This document shows positions 9,518 to 16,496 of a stretch of DNA of 29,666 nt, in pieces. A model generated the notes under the pieces. The model searched no databases. It was not told where the DNA came from and was given only the letters and a program-made list of their open reading frames with translations. Position numbers and translations under genes: made by a program. Within the stretch, counting starts at the first letter, position 1. Every line of letters starts with the position of its first letter. Source of the stretch: Ruoffia tabacinasalis (GTDB lineage Bacteria > Bacillota > Bacilli > Lactobacillales > Aerococcaceae); the NCBI RefSeq assembly GCF_042652985.1, contig NZ_JBHSHQ010000055.1, positions 1 through 29,666 of the forward strand. The letters are read 5' to 3'.

Positions 9518-10336
9518 TTAATGTAGTTGTTCTTTTAAAGCTGCTAATGAGTTTTCATCAATGATGTCATAGTAAATACCATCGATCATCTCACCTGTTC
9601 CCGTTAATTGATAAGTTTCGATTTTGATATTTGAATTGTAAGTTTTGTATAAATCTAACAATTGTGGCAAGCTTAAGTTTGTTTCAATATTTTCTGATAA
9701 GGCAGAGAACATCTTAATATAGTTTGGTATTGATTCCAGTTCCGTTGCTTTTTGCATCACTGCTTGTACGATTTCACGTTGGCGTTCTTGTCTTGCGTAA
9801 TCACCGCCTGATGTATAACGCTCACGTGCATAAGCTAATGCCATATCGCTATCTAATTCGGTTGTGACTCCAGCTACGAAATCATAGCCTCCTATCGAAA
9901 AAGAAGTCGGTGGTGTGACTTCAATCGTTCCAACTGCATCTACAATTTCCTTCAGTCCAGCCATGTTAACTACAACATAATTTTCAATATTTGTTTCTAA
10001 GAAGTTGTTTACTGTGTTTAAGCTTAATTCTGCTCCACCAAAGGCGTATGCATGGTTAATTTTATCTAATCCATAACCTTCGATCTCAACATAGGCATCT
10101 CGTGGAATACTCGCAAGAATTCCAGTTTCTTCTTCCTTATTAATATCCATAACCATCATTGTATCTGAACGACCTTGATCCACTCTTCCTAAGTCTCCAG
10201 TGTCTACTCCCATAAATAACATCGAAAAATGCTCAGAAGATTCTGATGACTCTTCCTGAGCGGATACAAACGGGTTGGGACTTAATGTTGAGGTAACCAT
10301 TAGTAATATAAGTAAAACATTCCGGGTAAATTTCAT
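9518..10336 (-). CDS. LytR-CpsA-Psr (LCP) family wall glycopolymer ligase
   Basis: A 272-residue exported LCP protein that would transfer the finished lipid-linked capsule or wall polymer to peptidoglycan. The N-terminus is a hydrophobic signal segment (residues 5-20) ending near SAQ, unlike the uncleaved anchor of most LCP proteins. Conserved LCP features follow: MGVDTGD (42-48), QGRSDTMMV (54-62) with the catalytic-site Arg/Asp pair, SIPRDAYVEI (76-85), KINHAYAFGG, and the ARERYTSGGDYARQERQ stretch (near 170-186) that contacts the polyprenyl phosphate. It is the first gene of the capsule operon. GAGGAG lies 8 bases before the ATG. Confidence 0.94.
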   Translation of the reverse strand: MKFTRNVLLILLMVTSTLSPNPFVSAQEESSESSEHFSMLFMGVDTGDLGRVDQGRSDTMMVMDINKEEETGILASIPRDAYVEIEGYGLDKINHAYAFGGAELSLNTVNNFLETNIENYVVVNMAGLKEIVDAVGTIEVTPPTSFSIGGYDFVAGVTTELDSDMALAYARERYTSGGDYARQERQREIVQAVMQKATELESIPNYIKMFSALSENIETNLSLPQLLDLYKTYNSNIKIETYQLTGTGEMIDGIYYDIIDENSLAALKEQLH

Positions 10337-10620
10337 CCTTTTTACTCCTCTTGATTAGATTATCAACACTTCGATATTAAGTTAATTTTTAATTCTTTCT
10401 AGTTTTGATAATATTTTTTTATAGATTGTTTAATTTTACCTTAATTATACGCATAAATCTATAGTATTTAAAGGGGGAAATTCGTTTATATCTCATTGAA
10501 AACGATTAATATATGTATATTTAATTATAATAGCAATGAAATAATTTATTCTATGCGCCGAATGTAGCATTATTATTCACTTAAACTATGATACTACTTT
10601 TTTCTCTTTTTTCTTAATTA
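10337..10620. other. AT-rich leader between capsule operon and broken gene
   Basis: Non-coding AT-rich sequence that must hold the minus-strand promoter of the capsule operon. I see several A+T-rich candidate -10 elements but no convincing -35/-10 pair, no inverted-repeat operator and no RNA leader structure that I can name. Confidence 0.4.
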
Positions 10621-10629
10621 CCCCTTAAA

Positions 10630-10646
10630 TTTACATAAACTTTACA
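10630..10646 (+). promoter_or_regulatory. Candidate PHO box upstream of the broken gene
   Basis: Two perfect TTTACA hexamers at 10630-10635 and 10641-10646 repeat with an 11-bp step, the spacing of PhoP-binding PHO boxes in Firmicutes. A possible -10 (TATACT, 10679-10684) lies downstream. The arrangement resembles the triplet before the acid phosphatase gene at 11689-11716. That this is a PhoP site is inference. Confidence 0.45.
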
Positions 10647-10748
10647 ATACTATTGGCTAAAACTATCATAAGTTACTTTATACTACAGTATATTTTGTTG
10701 GTCTTCGATTAGAAAGCGTTTGTTTATTGATAAGTTGAGAGGGATTCT

Positions 10749-11434
10749 ATGAGACGTTTATAAAAATCAAATAATCTTCGCCGCCTTTAATTAATTGGCT
10801 TATTGCTGGAACGGGATGGCTGGTAACAATTTCTACCTCAGCTGAACATCTAGACAGTACTGCTCGCATTATAAAGGAAGGTATTGCTTTCTTAAGTGGG
10901 TCGAAAACTGATCTTGGCATTGAATCACCACATAAAGGATATCGAATTATGATGGAACAAACAGCAGGTATGCAAGGATATTTTCGTACGCAGTTTCCTA
11001 AGACTCACTAAGCACTTTATGATATATATCATGAGTTTAGACAATTACTGGGTCGGTCTATGGATGAGAATAAGATTGACTTACAGATCTATATAGGTTC
11101 ATTAATTTGAAGAATTTAATGGTTGATTTGCACGGGAAGTATTATGATGGGCACTATTCTCATGCGCGGATGATTCAGAAGTTGTTATCATTTGAGTTGC
11201 GAGATTATTTGGCGATTGAGACGTACCAACCGGGAGTTGTGTGTTGCGCGCTTGGATTCAAGTGAGGCGGAGATAATTATTAGTACGTTTAAGTTGCCTG
11301 ATACGATTGGGAAGTTGACGGTGGTGATTGATCACTACCTGAGCTTTAGCGATTTGAGCCGAATTAAGGCAGCGATTCAAATGGTGTTAGAAGAGAAAAC
11401 TGAGAAGTATGGGGAGTTTGGTTTTGAGTTTTAG
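10749..11434 (+). pseudogene. Degenerate gene of unknown function
   Basis: This looks like a once-intact gene of about 225 codons, now broken. An ATG at 10749 follows AGAGGG but is stopped after four codons. Coding-like sequence continues in another frame from about 10781 (residues INWLIAGTGWLVTIST, then DSTARIIKEGIAFLSG) to a TAA at 11009, reads on in the same frame through ALYDIYHEFRQLLG, shifts frame near 11100 (LMVDLHGKYYDGHYSHARM), and shifts again near 11260 to end as KLTVVIDHYLSFSDLSRI...KYGEFGFEF at 11434. The start looks like a membrane or signal segment. I do not recognise the family. A terminator follows directly. Confidence 0.5.
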
Positions 11435-11441
11435 GTGGGGT

Positions 11442-11475
11442 GAGCGTTACCTTGGTGGGTGATGCTCTTTTTTTG
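11442..11475 (+). terminator. Rho-independent terminator after the broken gene
   Basis: A stem of about 10 bp pairs GAGCGTTACC (11442-11451) with GGGTGATGCTC (11457-11467), partly by G-T pairs, and is followed by a run of eight T residues. It supports the view that a transcribed gene once ended at 11434. Confidence 0.75.
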
Positions 11476-11502
11476 TGGGGATTTTTGGAGAATTTGGCGT
11501 TT

Positions 11503-11657
11503 ACGGGGCGTCGTGAGTCAGCACGATGAACCGTATTTCCGAATGCGGAGTGTCGTGAGGTGGCACGATGGACCGCAAGTCAATTTGCGGAGTGTCGTGC
11601 GCTAGCTCGATGAACCGTAAACCAATTTGCGGGGCGTCGAGATAGTGCTCGACGCCC
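11503..11657. repeat. 42-bp hairpin repeat array 1 (subfamily A, 4 units)
   Basis: Four tandem units start at 11504, 11546, 11588 and 11630, exactly 42 bp apart. Each contains an imperfect hairpin of the GTCGTG / CACGA(C/T) type, and the internal units continue with the subfamily A word GATGGACCG or GATGAACCG. The final unit is a compact hairpin with GTCGAG / CTCGAC arms, closing in GACGCCC. The array lies between the terminator of the broken gene and the promoter of the PAP2 gene. The 45 bp before it closely match the 45 bp before array 2. Confidence 0.9.
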
Positions 11658-11688
11658 TTTTCTATTCACATCTCATATTTTGTGTCCC

Positions 11689-11716
11689 TTTACACAAATT
11701 TTACATGAAATTTACA
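11689..11716 (+). promoter_or_regulatory. PHO box (predicted PhoP site) of the acid phosphatase gene
   Basis: Three perfect TTTACA hexamers at 11689-11694, 11700-11705 and 11711-11716 repeat with an exact 11-bp step. This matches the direct-repeat architecture bound by PhoP in Bacillus and relatives. A likely -10 (TATTCT, 11740-11745) lies 23 bp downstream with no good -35, as expected for an activator-dependent promoter. The downstream gene encodes a secreted phosphatase, which fits phosphate-starvation control. Confidence 0.7.
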
Positions 11717-11802
11717 GTAAATTATTAATTGAGTGTTAGTATTCTATTTGCTGTTTTACTTCGGTATGTATCCAGCAACTATTTTATAACGGGGGATTTA
11801 CA

Positions 11803-13683
11803 ATGAAGATTAAATTCAAATCGAAAGCACTTTTATCGTTACTAACGGCTATGTCTATAGCACCTAGTTTTATTCCGGGGAATATCCACGCTCAGGAGTT
11901 AACGTCTGACTATTCTGAGTCGGTGGTCATTTCCGATGGTCAAACGATTGAGTCTCTAATTGAGCCTGTGATGGGGCCTCATGGCTATTTTGTAGATGTA
12001 TTTCAATCGAATCGTACTGAGAATCAATCTCCTCAGAACAACGCGGTGATTGGAGTTTTAAGCGAGTTCCTTGAGTTATTCCAACCCGGTGTTGATTCCG
12101 AGGCAGGTGCGGAAGATCGCTGGCGTTTAGGAACAGTCTTAAATGAGGCGGTTCATCTTGAAAATATCGAGAAAACGGATGAGATTGTTGAATCTGCGAA
12201 TGAAGACCAAATTCGTGACGCTTATTTAGTTGATCGTCGTAATCAAAATTATAGCGCGATGTTTGGTTTTGGTAGTTTTGCAGAAGCATTTATGGCGGGT
12301 GTGAACGCTGATACGACGATTCCTGATGAGGTTCCAGCAGACGCTAATGAGACGACTTATGATGAAGAAGCGACTTGGGCACAGGTTGATAGCGAGTATG
12401 GTGCGATTGCGAATTTAGTTGAGGTTGTTCGAGCGGGTTCTGCAAGTACGAATCCTTCTAAAAATTTCTTCCAATATGCGCGCCCTTACCGTTGGAATGG
12501 GATTGATGATAATATGCCTGAAGTTGAGGTAATTGACTCATTAGTTCCTCGTAAAAAGCCTGAGGCTGAAGCGACTAATGATGGTGGGTTCCCAAGTGGG
12601 CATACAAATGCAAGTTACATAGCATCACTCGCAATGGCTTACTCTGTTCCTGAGCAAATGCATTCATTCGTACTAAATGCGTCTGAATTAGGAAATAGCC
12701 GAGTGGTTGCGGGAATGCATTCAGTTTTAGATGTGATAGGTGGCCGTATGTCAGGGACTGCGATTACGACAGGTAACTTAGCGGATGAGCGTAATGATGA
12801 AGCAAAAGCTGCTGCTTATGAAGCTGGACGTGCATTATTAGCTAATAATGAAGGCTTGCAAGCTGATGGAGACATTTACGATGAGAATCCTGAACTTTAT
12901 GAGGAACACCGTCAATTATACTTAGACCGTTTAACTTATAATATGACGCCTGATGAAGATATGAATGAAAGTGCGCGTGTACCGAAAGAAGCTGAAGTAT
13001 TATTAGAAACTCGCTTCCCTTATTTAGATGAGGCTGAGCGCCGTTTTGTATTATTAACAACTGCGCTTCAATCTGGACATCCCATTGCCAATGATGCTGA
13101 AGGCTTTGGACGTATGAATTTATTCGATGCGGCGAGTGGATATGGTTCATTTGTAAAAGATACGGTTGTAAATATGGATGCTGACATGGGTGGCTTCGCT
13201 GCTTATGACACATTCCGAAATGATATTGATGGGACAGGTTCATTAATTAAAGAAGGTTCAGGGACTTTAGCGCTGTCTGGAGACAATACATATTCTGGAG
13301 CGACTGTCATTGATGGTGGGACTATTATTGCTAAAAATGCTTCTGCATTAGGTACAGGACATGTGATCAACAATGGAGTTCTAGAAGTTGATTCAGATGC
13401 TGGTTTGGTTGTTTCTGGATACTTAGCTCAAGCAGATGGTGCAGAGTTAGTATTAGTGGTTGATTCTATGGATGATGTGTTAAGTATTGCTGAAGATTCA
13501 GGTGACTTGGCTGGGACTATTCGAATTGTATTAGCAGATGGATTCGAGTTAGGTGAAGAAACCTTTGGTGTAATTAGTTTACCTGAAGGCTTTGATGCAA
13601 GTGGCTTGGAAGTCATTGTTGAAGGCGGACCTGAAGGGGTTCAAGTAGTTGAGAGTGAAACTGGATTTGAGTTGAGTATGTAA
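11803..13683 (+). CDS. Secreted PAP2-family acid phosphatase with beta-strand repeat tail
   Basis: A 626-residue secreted phosphatase. The signal peptide runs to about residue 30 (IHAQE). The vanadium-haloperoxidase/PAP2 signature is complete: K220-x6-R227-P228, PSGH (264-267), and SR-x5-H-x3-D (S299, R300, H306, D310). It therefore resembles class A bacterial acid phosphatases that release phosphate outside the cell. Residues about 475-515 carry an autotransporter-associated beta-strand repeat (GSGTLALSGDNTYSGATVID), followed by an acidic beta-rich tail. There is no LPXTG motif or C-terminal anchor, so how it stays on or leaves the cell is unclear. A GGGGGA ribosome-binding site precedes the ATG. 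The upstream PHO box predicts induction by phosphate starvation. Confidence 0.92.
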   Translation: MKIKFKSKALLSLLTAMSIAPSFIPGNIHAQELTSDYSESVVISDGQTIESLIEPVMGPHGYFVDVFQSNRTENQSPQNNAVIGVLSEFLELFQPGVDSEAGAEDRWRLGTVLNEAVHLENIEKTDEIVESANEDQIRDAYLVDRRNQNYSAMFGFGSFAEAFMAGVNADTTIPDEVPADANETTYDEEATWAQVDSEYGAIANLVEVVRAGSASTNPSKNFFQYARPYRWNGIDDNMPEVEVIDSLVPRKKPEAEATNDGGFPSGHTNASYIASLAMAYSVPEQMHSFVLNASELGNSRVVAGMHSVLDVIGGRMSGTAITTGNLADERNDEAKAAAYEAGRALLANNEGLQADGDIYDENPELYEEHRQLYLDRLTYNMTPDEDMNESARVPKEAEVLLETRFPYLDEAERRFVLLTTALQSGHPIANDAEGFGRMNLFDAASGYGSFVKDTVVNMDADMGGFAAYDTFRNDIDGTGSLIKEGSGTLALSGDNTYSGATVIDGGTIIAKNASALGTGHVINNGVLEVDSDAGLVVSGYLAQADGAELVLVVDSMDDVLSIAEDSGDLAGTIRIVLADGFELGEETFGVISLPEGFDASGLEVIVEGGPEGVQVVESETGFELSM

Positions 13684-13701
13684 GTTGAAGTTGAGTTTGA
13701 G

Positions 13702-13731
13702 CGAGTTGCCTTTTAGGTAGCTCGTTTTTTT
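13702..13731 (+). terminator. Rho-independent terminator of the PAP2 gene
   Basis: Stem CGAGTTGCC (13702-13710) pairs with GGTAGCTCG (13716-13724), including two G-T pairs, followed by seven T residues. It ends the plus-strand transcript just before repeat array 2. Confidence 0.85.
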
Positions 13732-13759
13732 GTGGGGATTTTTGGTGGATTTGCCGTTT

Positions 13760-13913
13760 TCGGGGCGTCGTGAGGTGGCACGATGGACCGTATTTGCGTT
13801 TGCGGAGTGTCGTGAGGTGGCACGATGGACCGCAAGTTGATTTGCGGAGTGTCGTGCGCTAACACGATGGACCGTAAACCAATTTGCGGTACGTCGAGCC
13901 GGTGCTCGACGCC
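13760..13913. repeat. 42-bp hairpin repeat array 2 (subfamily A, 4 units)
   Basis: Units start at 13761, 13803, 13845 and 13887, exactly 42 bp apart. The first three have the GTCGTG / CACGAT hairpin and the GATGGACCG word. The last is a closing hairpin with GTCGAG / CTCGAC arms. The array sits between the terminators of the convergent PAP2 and SecB-like genes. The last unit and its right flank (13880-13967) are repeated at 15476-15563. Confidence 0.92.
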
Positions 13914-13967
13914 CTTTTCCATTGATTAAATCGAAAAAAGTCACCCTTTCGGATGACTTTTCCTTAT
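13880..13967. repeat. Left copy of the 88-bp direct repeat flanking the TAC operon
   Basis: These 88 bp (last array unit plus terminator hairpin) recur in the same orientation at 15476-15563 with about six differences. The two copies enclose exactly the three-gene toxin-antitoxin-chaperone operon and its promoter, so they may mark the insertion or excision boundaries of that module. Confidence 0.8.
13934..13962 (-). terminator. Terminator of the TAC operon
   Basis: The inverted repeat AAAAGTCA...TGACTTTT with inner CC/GG pairs (about 13936-13961) has an A-tract on the plus strand, which is a T-tract for leftward transcripts. It lies 45 bp after the SecB-like stop codon. It is near-identical to the hairpin after the rluA-family gene at 15529-15556. 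Confidence 0.8.
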
Positions 13968-14005
13968 TTTAATATTTTCAAAACAGGAAAACATCAATTT
14001 TAAAA

Positions 14006-14437
14006 TTAGTCTTCATTATTCTCTTCAGCACCATTCATTTCATTTGGTACATTTTCATATAATTCTCTAAATGACAGTTCCATAGTTAGTTCTCTATAGC
14101 TTTCAGTATCTTTTAATATCATTCTAGTCTGAGAGGTAATTTCTTCATAACAAATTTCAGCCATTCTAAATTCCATATCTCTTTTTATATCAAAAATCTC
14201 CAAATCGTCTTCTAAGATGAAGTAAGATGTTTGTATTAATTCTAAGATATTTTCATTTGTAGCAGCATCAAATAAGGAGAATACAGCTATTATTCTCATA
14301 AAATCAGAGTCTTCCGATTCAAATTGAGGTTCTATTTTGAATGAGTAGCTCACTTTACTAATATCAGTCTTTTTTTCTTCAAAAATTAATGAATTAATAA
14401 ATGTTCGGTCATATTTGAAACTTTTTGTTTTTTCCAT
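14006..14437 (-). CDS. SecB-like chaperone of a toxin-antitoxin-chaperone module
   Basis: A 143-residue acidic protein that I read as a SecB-fold chaperone. The pattern is a short beta strand (NSLIFEEKK), long amphipathic beta strands (SYSFKIEPQFES, FMRIIAVFSLFDA, NILELIQTSYFIL), then a helix (residues about 90-110), and a C-terminal segment YRELTMELSFRELYENV. That segment sits where SecB has its conserved LPPINFDALY-like motif. The tail is acidic, as in SecB. In TAC modules such as Rv1955-1957 of Mycobacterium tuberculosis the chaperone protects the antitoxin from degradation. Its position as third gene after a HigB-like toxin and an HTH antitoxin matches this. GAGGTGGGG precedes the ATG. 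Similarity is by pattern only, so the call needs a profile search. Confidence 0.65.
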   Translation of the reverse strand: MEKTKSFKYDRTFINSLIFEEKKTDISKVSYSFKIEPQFESEDSDFMRIIAVFSLFDAATNENILELIQTSYFILEDDLEIFDIKRDMEFRMAEICYEEITSQTRMILKDTESYRELTMELSFRELYENVPNEMNGAEENNED

Positions 14438-14814
14438 GCCCCACCTCGATTCAATTTAGTTGGACGATACTTTTCTGATTTTTTTGTGACTGATATTACC
14501 CTCGCACTTTGGATTTTCCCAATACTAATCATTTTTCTTGGCATTTTAACTCCAGATTTTTGACTATTTATTTGCTGGATTTTAGAAATCAAACTTTTAT
14601 AATCTGCCACAGAGAATCTATCTTCACCATATTCATAATCCAAATAATCTTCGGGTTTTAATCCCACTTTTAAAGCTAATTCTTCGAGTTCTAGATTAGA
14701 CTGAACTCGTAATTTAACTATTTGATTTGAAAGATCATATTGTTCAGTCTGCATTGACTTTAATAATTCAGGGTTATGTTCTTTTAGTAATTCATTAAGA
14801 TAATTAGAGCTCAT
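14386..14814 (-). CDS. HTH antitoxin with C-terminal extension (HigA-like)
   Basis: A 142-residue protein with a central XRE-type helix-turn-helix (residues about 30-80: IVKLRVQSNLELEELALKVG, then LKPEDYLDYEYGEDRFSVAD). By context it is the antitoxin and autorepressor of the adjacent RelE/HigB-like toxin. After the HTH come a neutralisation-like region (GVKMPRKMISIGKIQSARVI) and a basic, tryptophan-containing tail (RPTKLNRGGAWKKQK). That tail is where chaperone-addicted antitoxins carry their ChAD segment. The gene overlaps the toxin gene by 11 bp and the SecB-like gene by 52 bp, so the tail is coded in overlap with the chaperone start. GGAGAGGAGG lies before the ATG. Confidence 0.72.
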   Translation of the reverse strand: MSSNYLNELLKEHNPELLKSMQTEQYDLSNQIVKLRVQSNLELEELALKVGLKPEDYLDYEYGEDRFSVADYKSLISKIQQINSQKSGVKMPRKMISIGKIQSARVISVTKKSEKYRPTKLNRGGAWKKQKVSNMTEHLLIH

Positions 14815-15322
14815 AATAATCCTCCTCTCCTAGCCATTTTGAATACTCTTTATTTAATAATTGAATCTTTATTTTATCAGTTTCTTCACCACATAAATCG
14901 GTAACATCTTTAAATTTATTACTAGTATCTTGGTAAGACTTCGTAAACCCAAAAGTCAAAATATATAAATTTAATTCACTATCCAAGCAATAGGTTATTC
15001 TATGCGTATATGATGAAACTCTACCTATTTCTCGTTCAATTCTAATCTCATATGCATGCTGGTGTTTCTCTAACATTTTTACAATTTTAGATTCTTTGAT
15101 CATTCCAAATTGATCTTTTAAATATAGTTTAATCGGGTAGTTTACTTTATTATTATTATTGTATAATTCATCGTTTACAATTGTATATGACTGTAAATGT
15201 TTTTTGATTTGCTTTAAATTTTTTATAAAAAAATCATCATGTTTTTTACCTTCGATATAATTTTTCGCCAATTCTAAATCCTCGTTCGGATTCTTTATTA
15301 CTAATAAAAGCTTTGTCGTCAC
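14804..15322 (-). CDS. RelE/HigB-superfamily toxin (predicted mRNA interferase)
   Basis: A 172-residue protein whose middle matches the RelE/HigB (Gp49-like) toxin core: AYEIRIEREIGRVSSYTHRI (near residue 90), then TYCLDSELNLYILTFGFTKS, where the GFTKSYQDTS segment corresponds to the family's F-x-K-K-t turn. Such toxins cleave mRNA on the ribosome. The N-terminal 80 residues are longer than in minimal HigB and rich in lysine. The gene starts with GTG at 15322 behind GAGGTG. It comes first in the operon, the HigBA order rather than RelBE. The catalytic residues cannot be assigned safely from sequence alone. Confidence 0.68.
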   Translation of the reverse strand: MTTKLLLVIKNPNEDLELAKNYIEGKKHDDFFIKNLKQIKKHLQSYTIVNDELYNNNNKVNYPIKLYLKDQFGMIKESKIVKMLEKHQHAYEIRIEREIGRVSSYTHRITYCLDSELNLYILTFGFTKSYQDTSNKFKDVTDLCGEETDKIKIQLLNKEYSKWLGEEDYYEL

Positions 15323-15344
15323 TTAGCACCTCGATCTTTTTAAG

Positions 15345-15388
15345 TAATTATGTATAATTATTATAATACAAATTTTTAAGAAACTAAA
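15345..15388 (-). promoter_or_regulatory. Promoter and candidate operator of the TAC operon
   Basis: On the minus strand a -10 TATAAT (15360-15365) lies 17 bp after a weak -35 TTTAGT (15383-15388). The palindrome TAATTA-TGTA-TAATTA (15345-15360) covers the -10 edge and the expected transcription start, about 25-35 bp before the toxin GTG. It is a good place for autorepression by the HTH antitoxin. Operator function is inference. Confidence 0.5.
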
Positions 15389-15439
15389 GAAACTTCTCTT
15401 ATATAAATAAACGCTTTGTAACTTGCCTGTAAACAATTT

Positions 15440-15510
15440 GCGGAGTGTCGTGAGGTGGCACGATGGACCGCATGTCGATTTGCGGTTCGTCGAGCCGGTG
15501 CTCGACGCCC
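15440..15510. repeat. 42-bp hairpin repeat array 3 (subfamily A, 2 units)
   Basis: One full unit starts at 15441 (GTCGTG / CACGAT hairpin, GATGGACCG word). The closing unit starts at 15483, 42 bp later (GTCGAG / CTCGAC arms, ending GACGCCC). It is almost identical to the right half of array 2, and the similarity continues into the adjoining terminator. Confidence 0.88.
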
Positions 15511-15563
15511 TTTTCTATTGATCAAATCGAAAAAAGTCACCCTGTCGGATGACTTTTCTTTAT
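15476..15563. repeat. Right copy of the 88-bp direct repeat flanking the TAC operon
   Basis: Same orientation and about 93% identity with 13880-13967. It contains the closing array unit, the linker CTATTGATCAAATCG and the terminator hairpin. This copy abuts the end of the rluA-family gene, so it is probably the ancestral one, with the left copy arriving with the insertion or produced by a duplication. Confidence 0.8.
15529..15556 (-). terminator. Terminator of the pseudouridine synthase gene
   Basis: The inverted repeat AAAAGTCA...TGACTTTT with CC/GG inner pairs has the T-tract oriented for leftward transcription. It begins four bases after the stop codon of the rluA-family gene. Confidence 0.8.
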
Positions 15564-16438
15564 CTTGATAGCTTTAGGAAGCTTTTTGGTGCTTGGGATG
15601 TGAATCTCACTACTTTTCCTGTACTTGGGTGTGTAAAAGCAATTGTAGTTGCGTGCAAACCAAGTCGTTTCAGCGGATTGGTTCGTGCGCCGTATTTTTT
15701 ATCGCCGGCAACTGGGTGGCCGATCTCTTCCATATGAACACGGATTTGGTTTTTGCGTCCTGTTTCAAGTTCAACATCCAATAAAGAATAATTCGCACTA
15801 TTTTGCTTTTTCTTGAAGTGGGTAATTGCGTGCTTTCCACCGTTATCGTAGTCGTTTGAATAGACTTTCATCGTTTTACTTTCGGTTAGCCAAGATTCTA
15901 TCTTCCCTTGGGGTTTGCGAACGACGCCTTCAACCAACGCAGTATAGATGCGTTCTTTGACAATCGTGTGCCAGTTTTCTTGCAATTTTTCTTTAACTTC
16001 TTCAGTTTTGGCGTAGATCATTACGCCAGATGTGTCGCGGTCCAGGCGGTGCACGACGAAGATACGGTTACGACGGTTGCCTTCTTGGACGTATTTTGTG
16101 ACTTGGCGGTAAGCTGTGTCTTCTGCATGGTCTCTGCCGGCTACAGATAAGATGCCTGCTTCTTTGTCAATCACGATAAGGTCGTCGTCTTCATGTAAGA
16201 TTTTCACGCCTTCAAGTGCAGCAGTCTTTTTCGCCCCTTCATTAGACAAGACGCCAACTTTTTGTCCTTTTTTCAAAGGATGATTAAATTGTGTGACAGC
16301 TTTTCCATCGATAAAGAACTGCCCGCGTGCTAGCATGGATTTAATATTGTTGCGGCTTTTGGGTGCTAATTGGTTGATCATAAATTTGAGTAATTCGGTT
16401 GCTTCTTCGGCTGTGTAATAGGTCATATGTTTGTTCAT
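15560..16438 (-). CDS. RluA-family rRNA pseudouridine synthase
   Basis: A 292-residue pseudouridine synthase. An N-terminal S4-like RNA-binding region (residues about 15-65, with KSMLARGQFFIDGKAVTQ) precedes the catalytic domain. That domain shows motif I GILSVAGRDHAED, the active-site motif HRLDRDTSG (130-138, catalytic Asp133), and the ETGRKNQIRVHMEEIGHPVAGD motif III. Family members isomerise uridines in 23S rRNA (RluC/RluD) or tRNA (RluA). The S4 domain favours the RluC/RluD type, but the exact site cannot be deduced. It is a single-gene unit with its own terminator. Confidence 0.94.
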   Translation of the reverse strand: MNKHMTYYTAEEATELLKFMINQLAPKSRNNIKSMLARGQFFIDGKAVTQFNHPLKKGQKVGVLSNEGAKKTAALEGVKILHEDDDLIVIDKEAGILSVAGRDHAEDTAYRQVTKYVQEGNRRNRIFVVHRLDRDTSGVMIYAKTEEVKEKLQENWHTIVKERIYTALVEGVVRKPQGKIESWLTESKTMKVYSNDYDNGGKHAITHFKKKQNSANYSLLDVELETGRKNQIRVHMEEIGHPVAGDKKYGARTNPLKRLGLHATTIAFTHPSTGKVVRFTSQAPKSFLKLSR

Positions 16439-16496
16439 TTAACTCACCTTTTCATTTACTTCTTATCTTTGTAGTATAGCAGAAAAATACGCCAAA

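Noticed and set aside
11192..11434. 80-codon plus-strand open frame as a separate small gene
   Set aside because: The TTG start has no ribosome-binding site, and the codons before the frame change near 11260 are better read in the other frame as part of one broken gene.
11927..13243. Minus-strand open frames opposite the PAP2 gene
   Set aside because: Low-complexity His/Gln-rich translations typical of antisense frames; the plus-strand gene has a full set of motifs and a ribosome-binding site.
13702..13913. 42-bp units as a series of ordinary Rho-independent terminators
   Set aside because: The hairpins lack T-tracts, and real terminators with T-tracts already lie outside the arrays at both ends.
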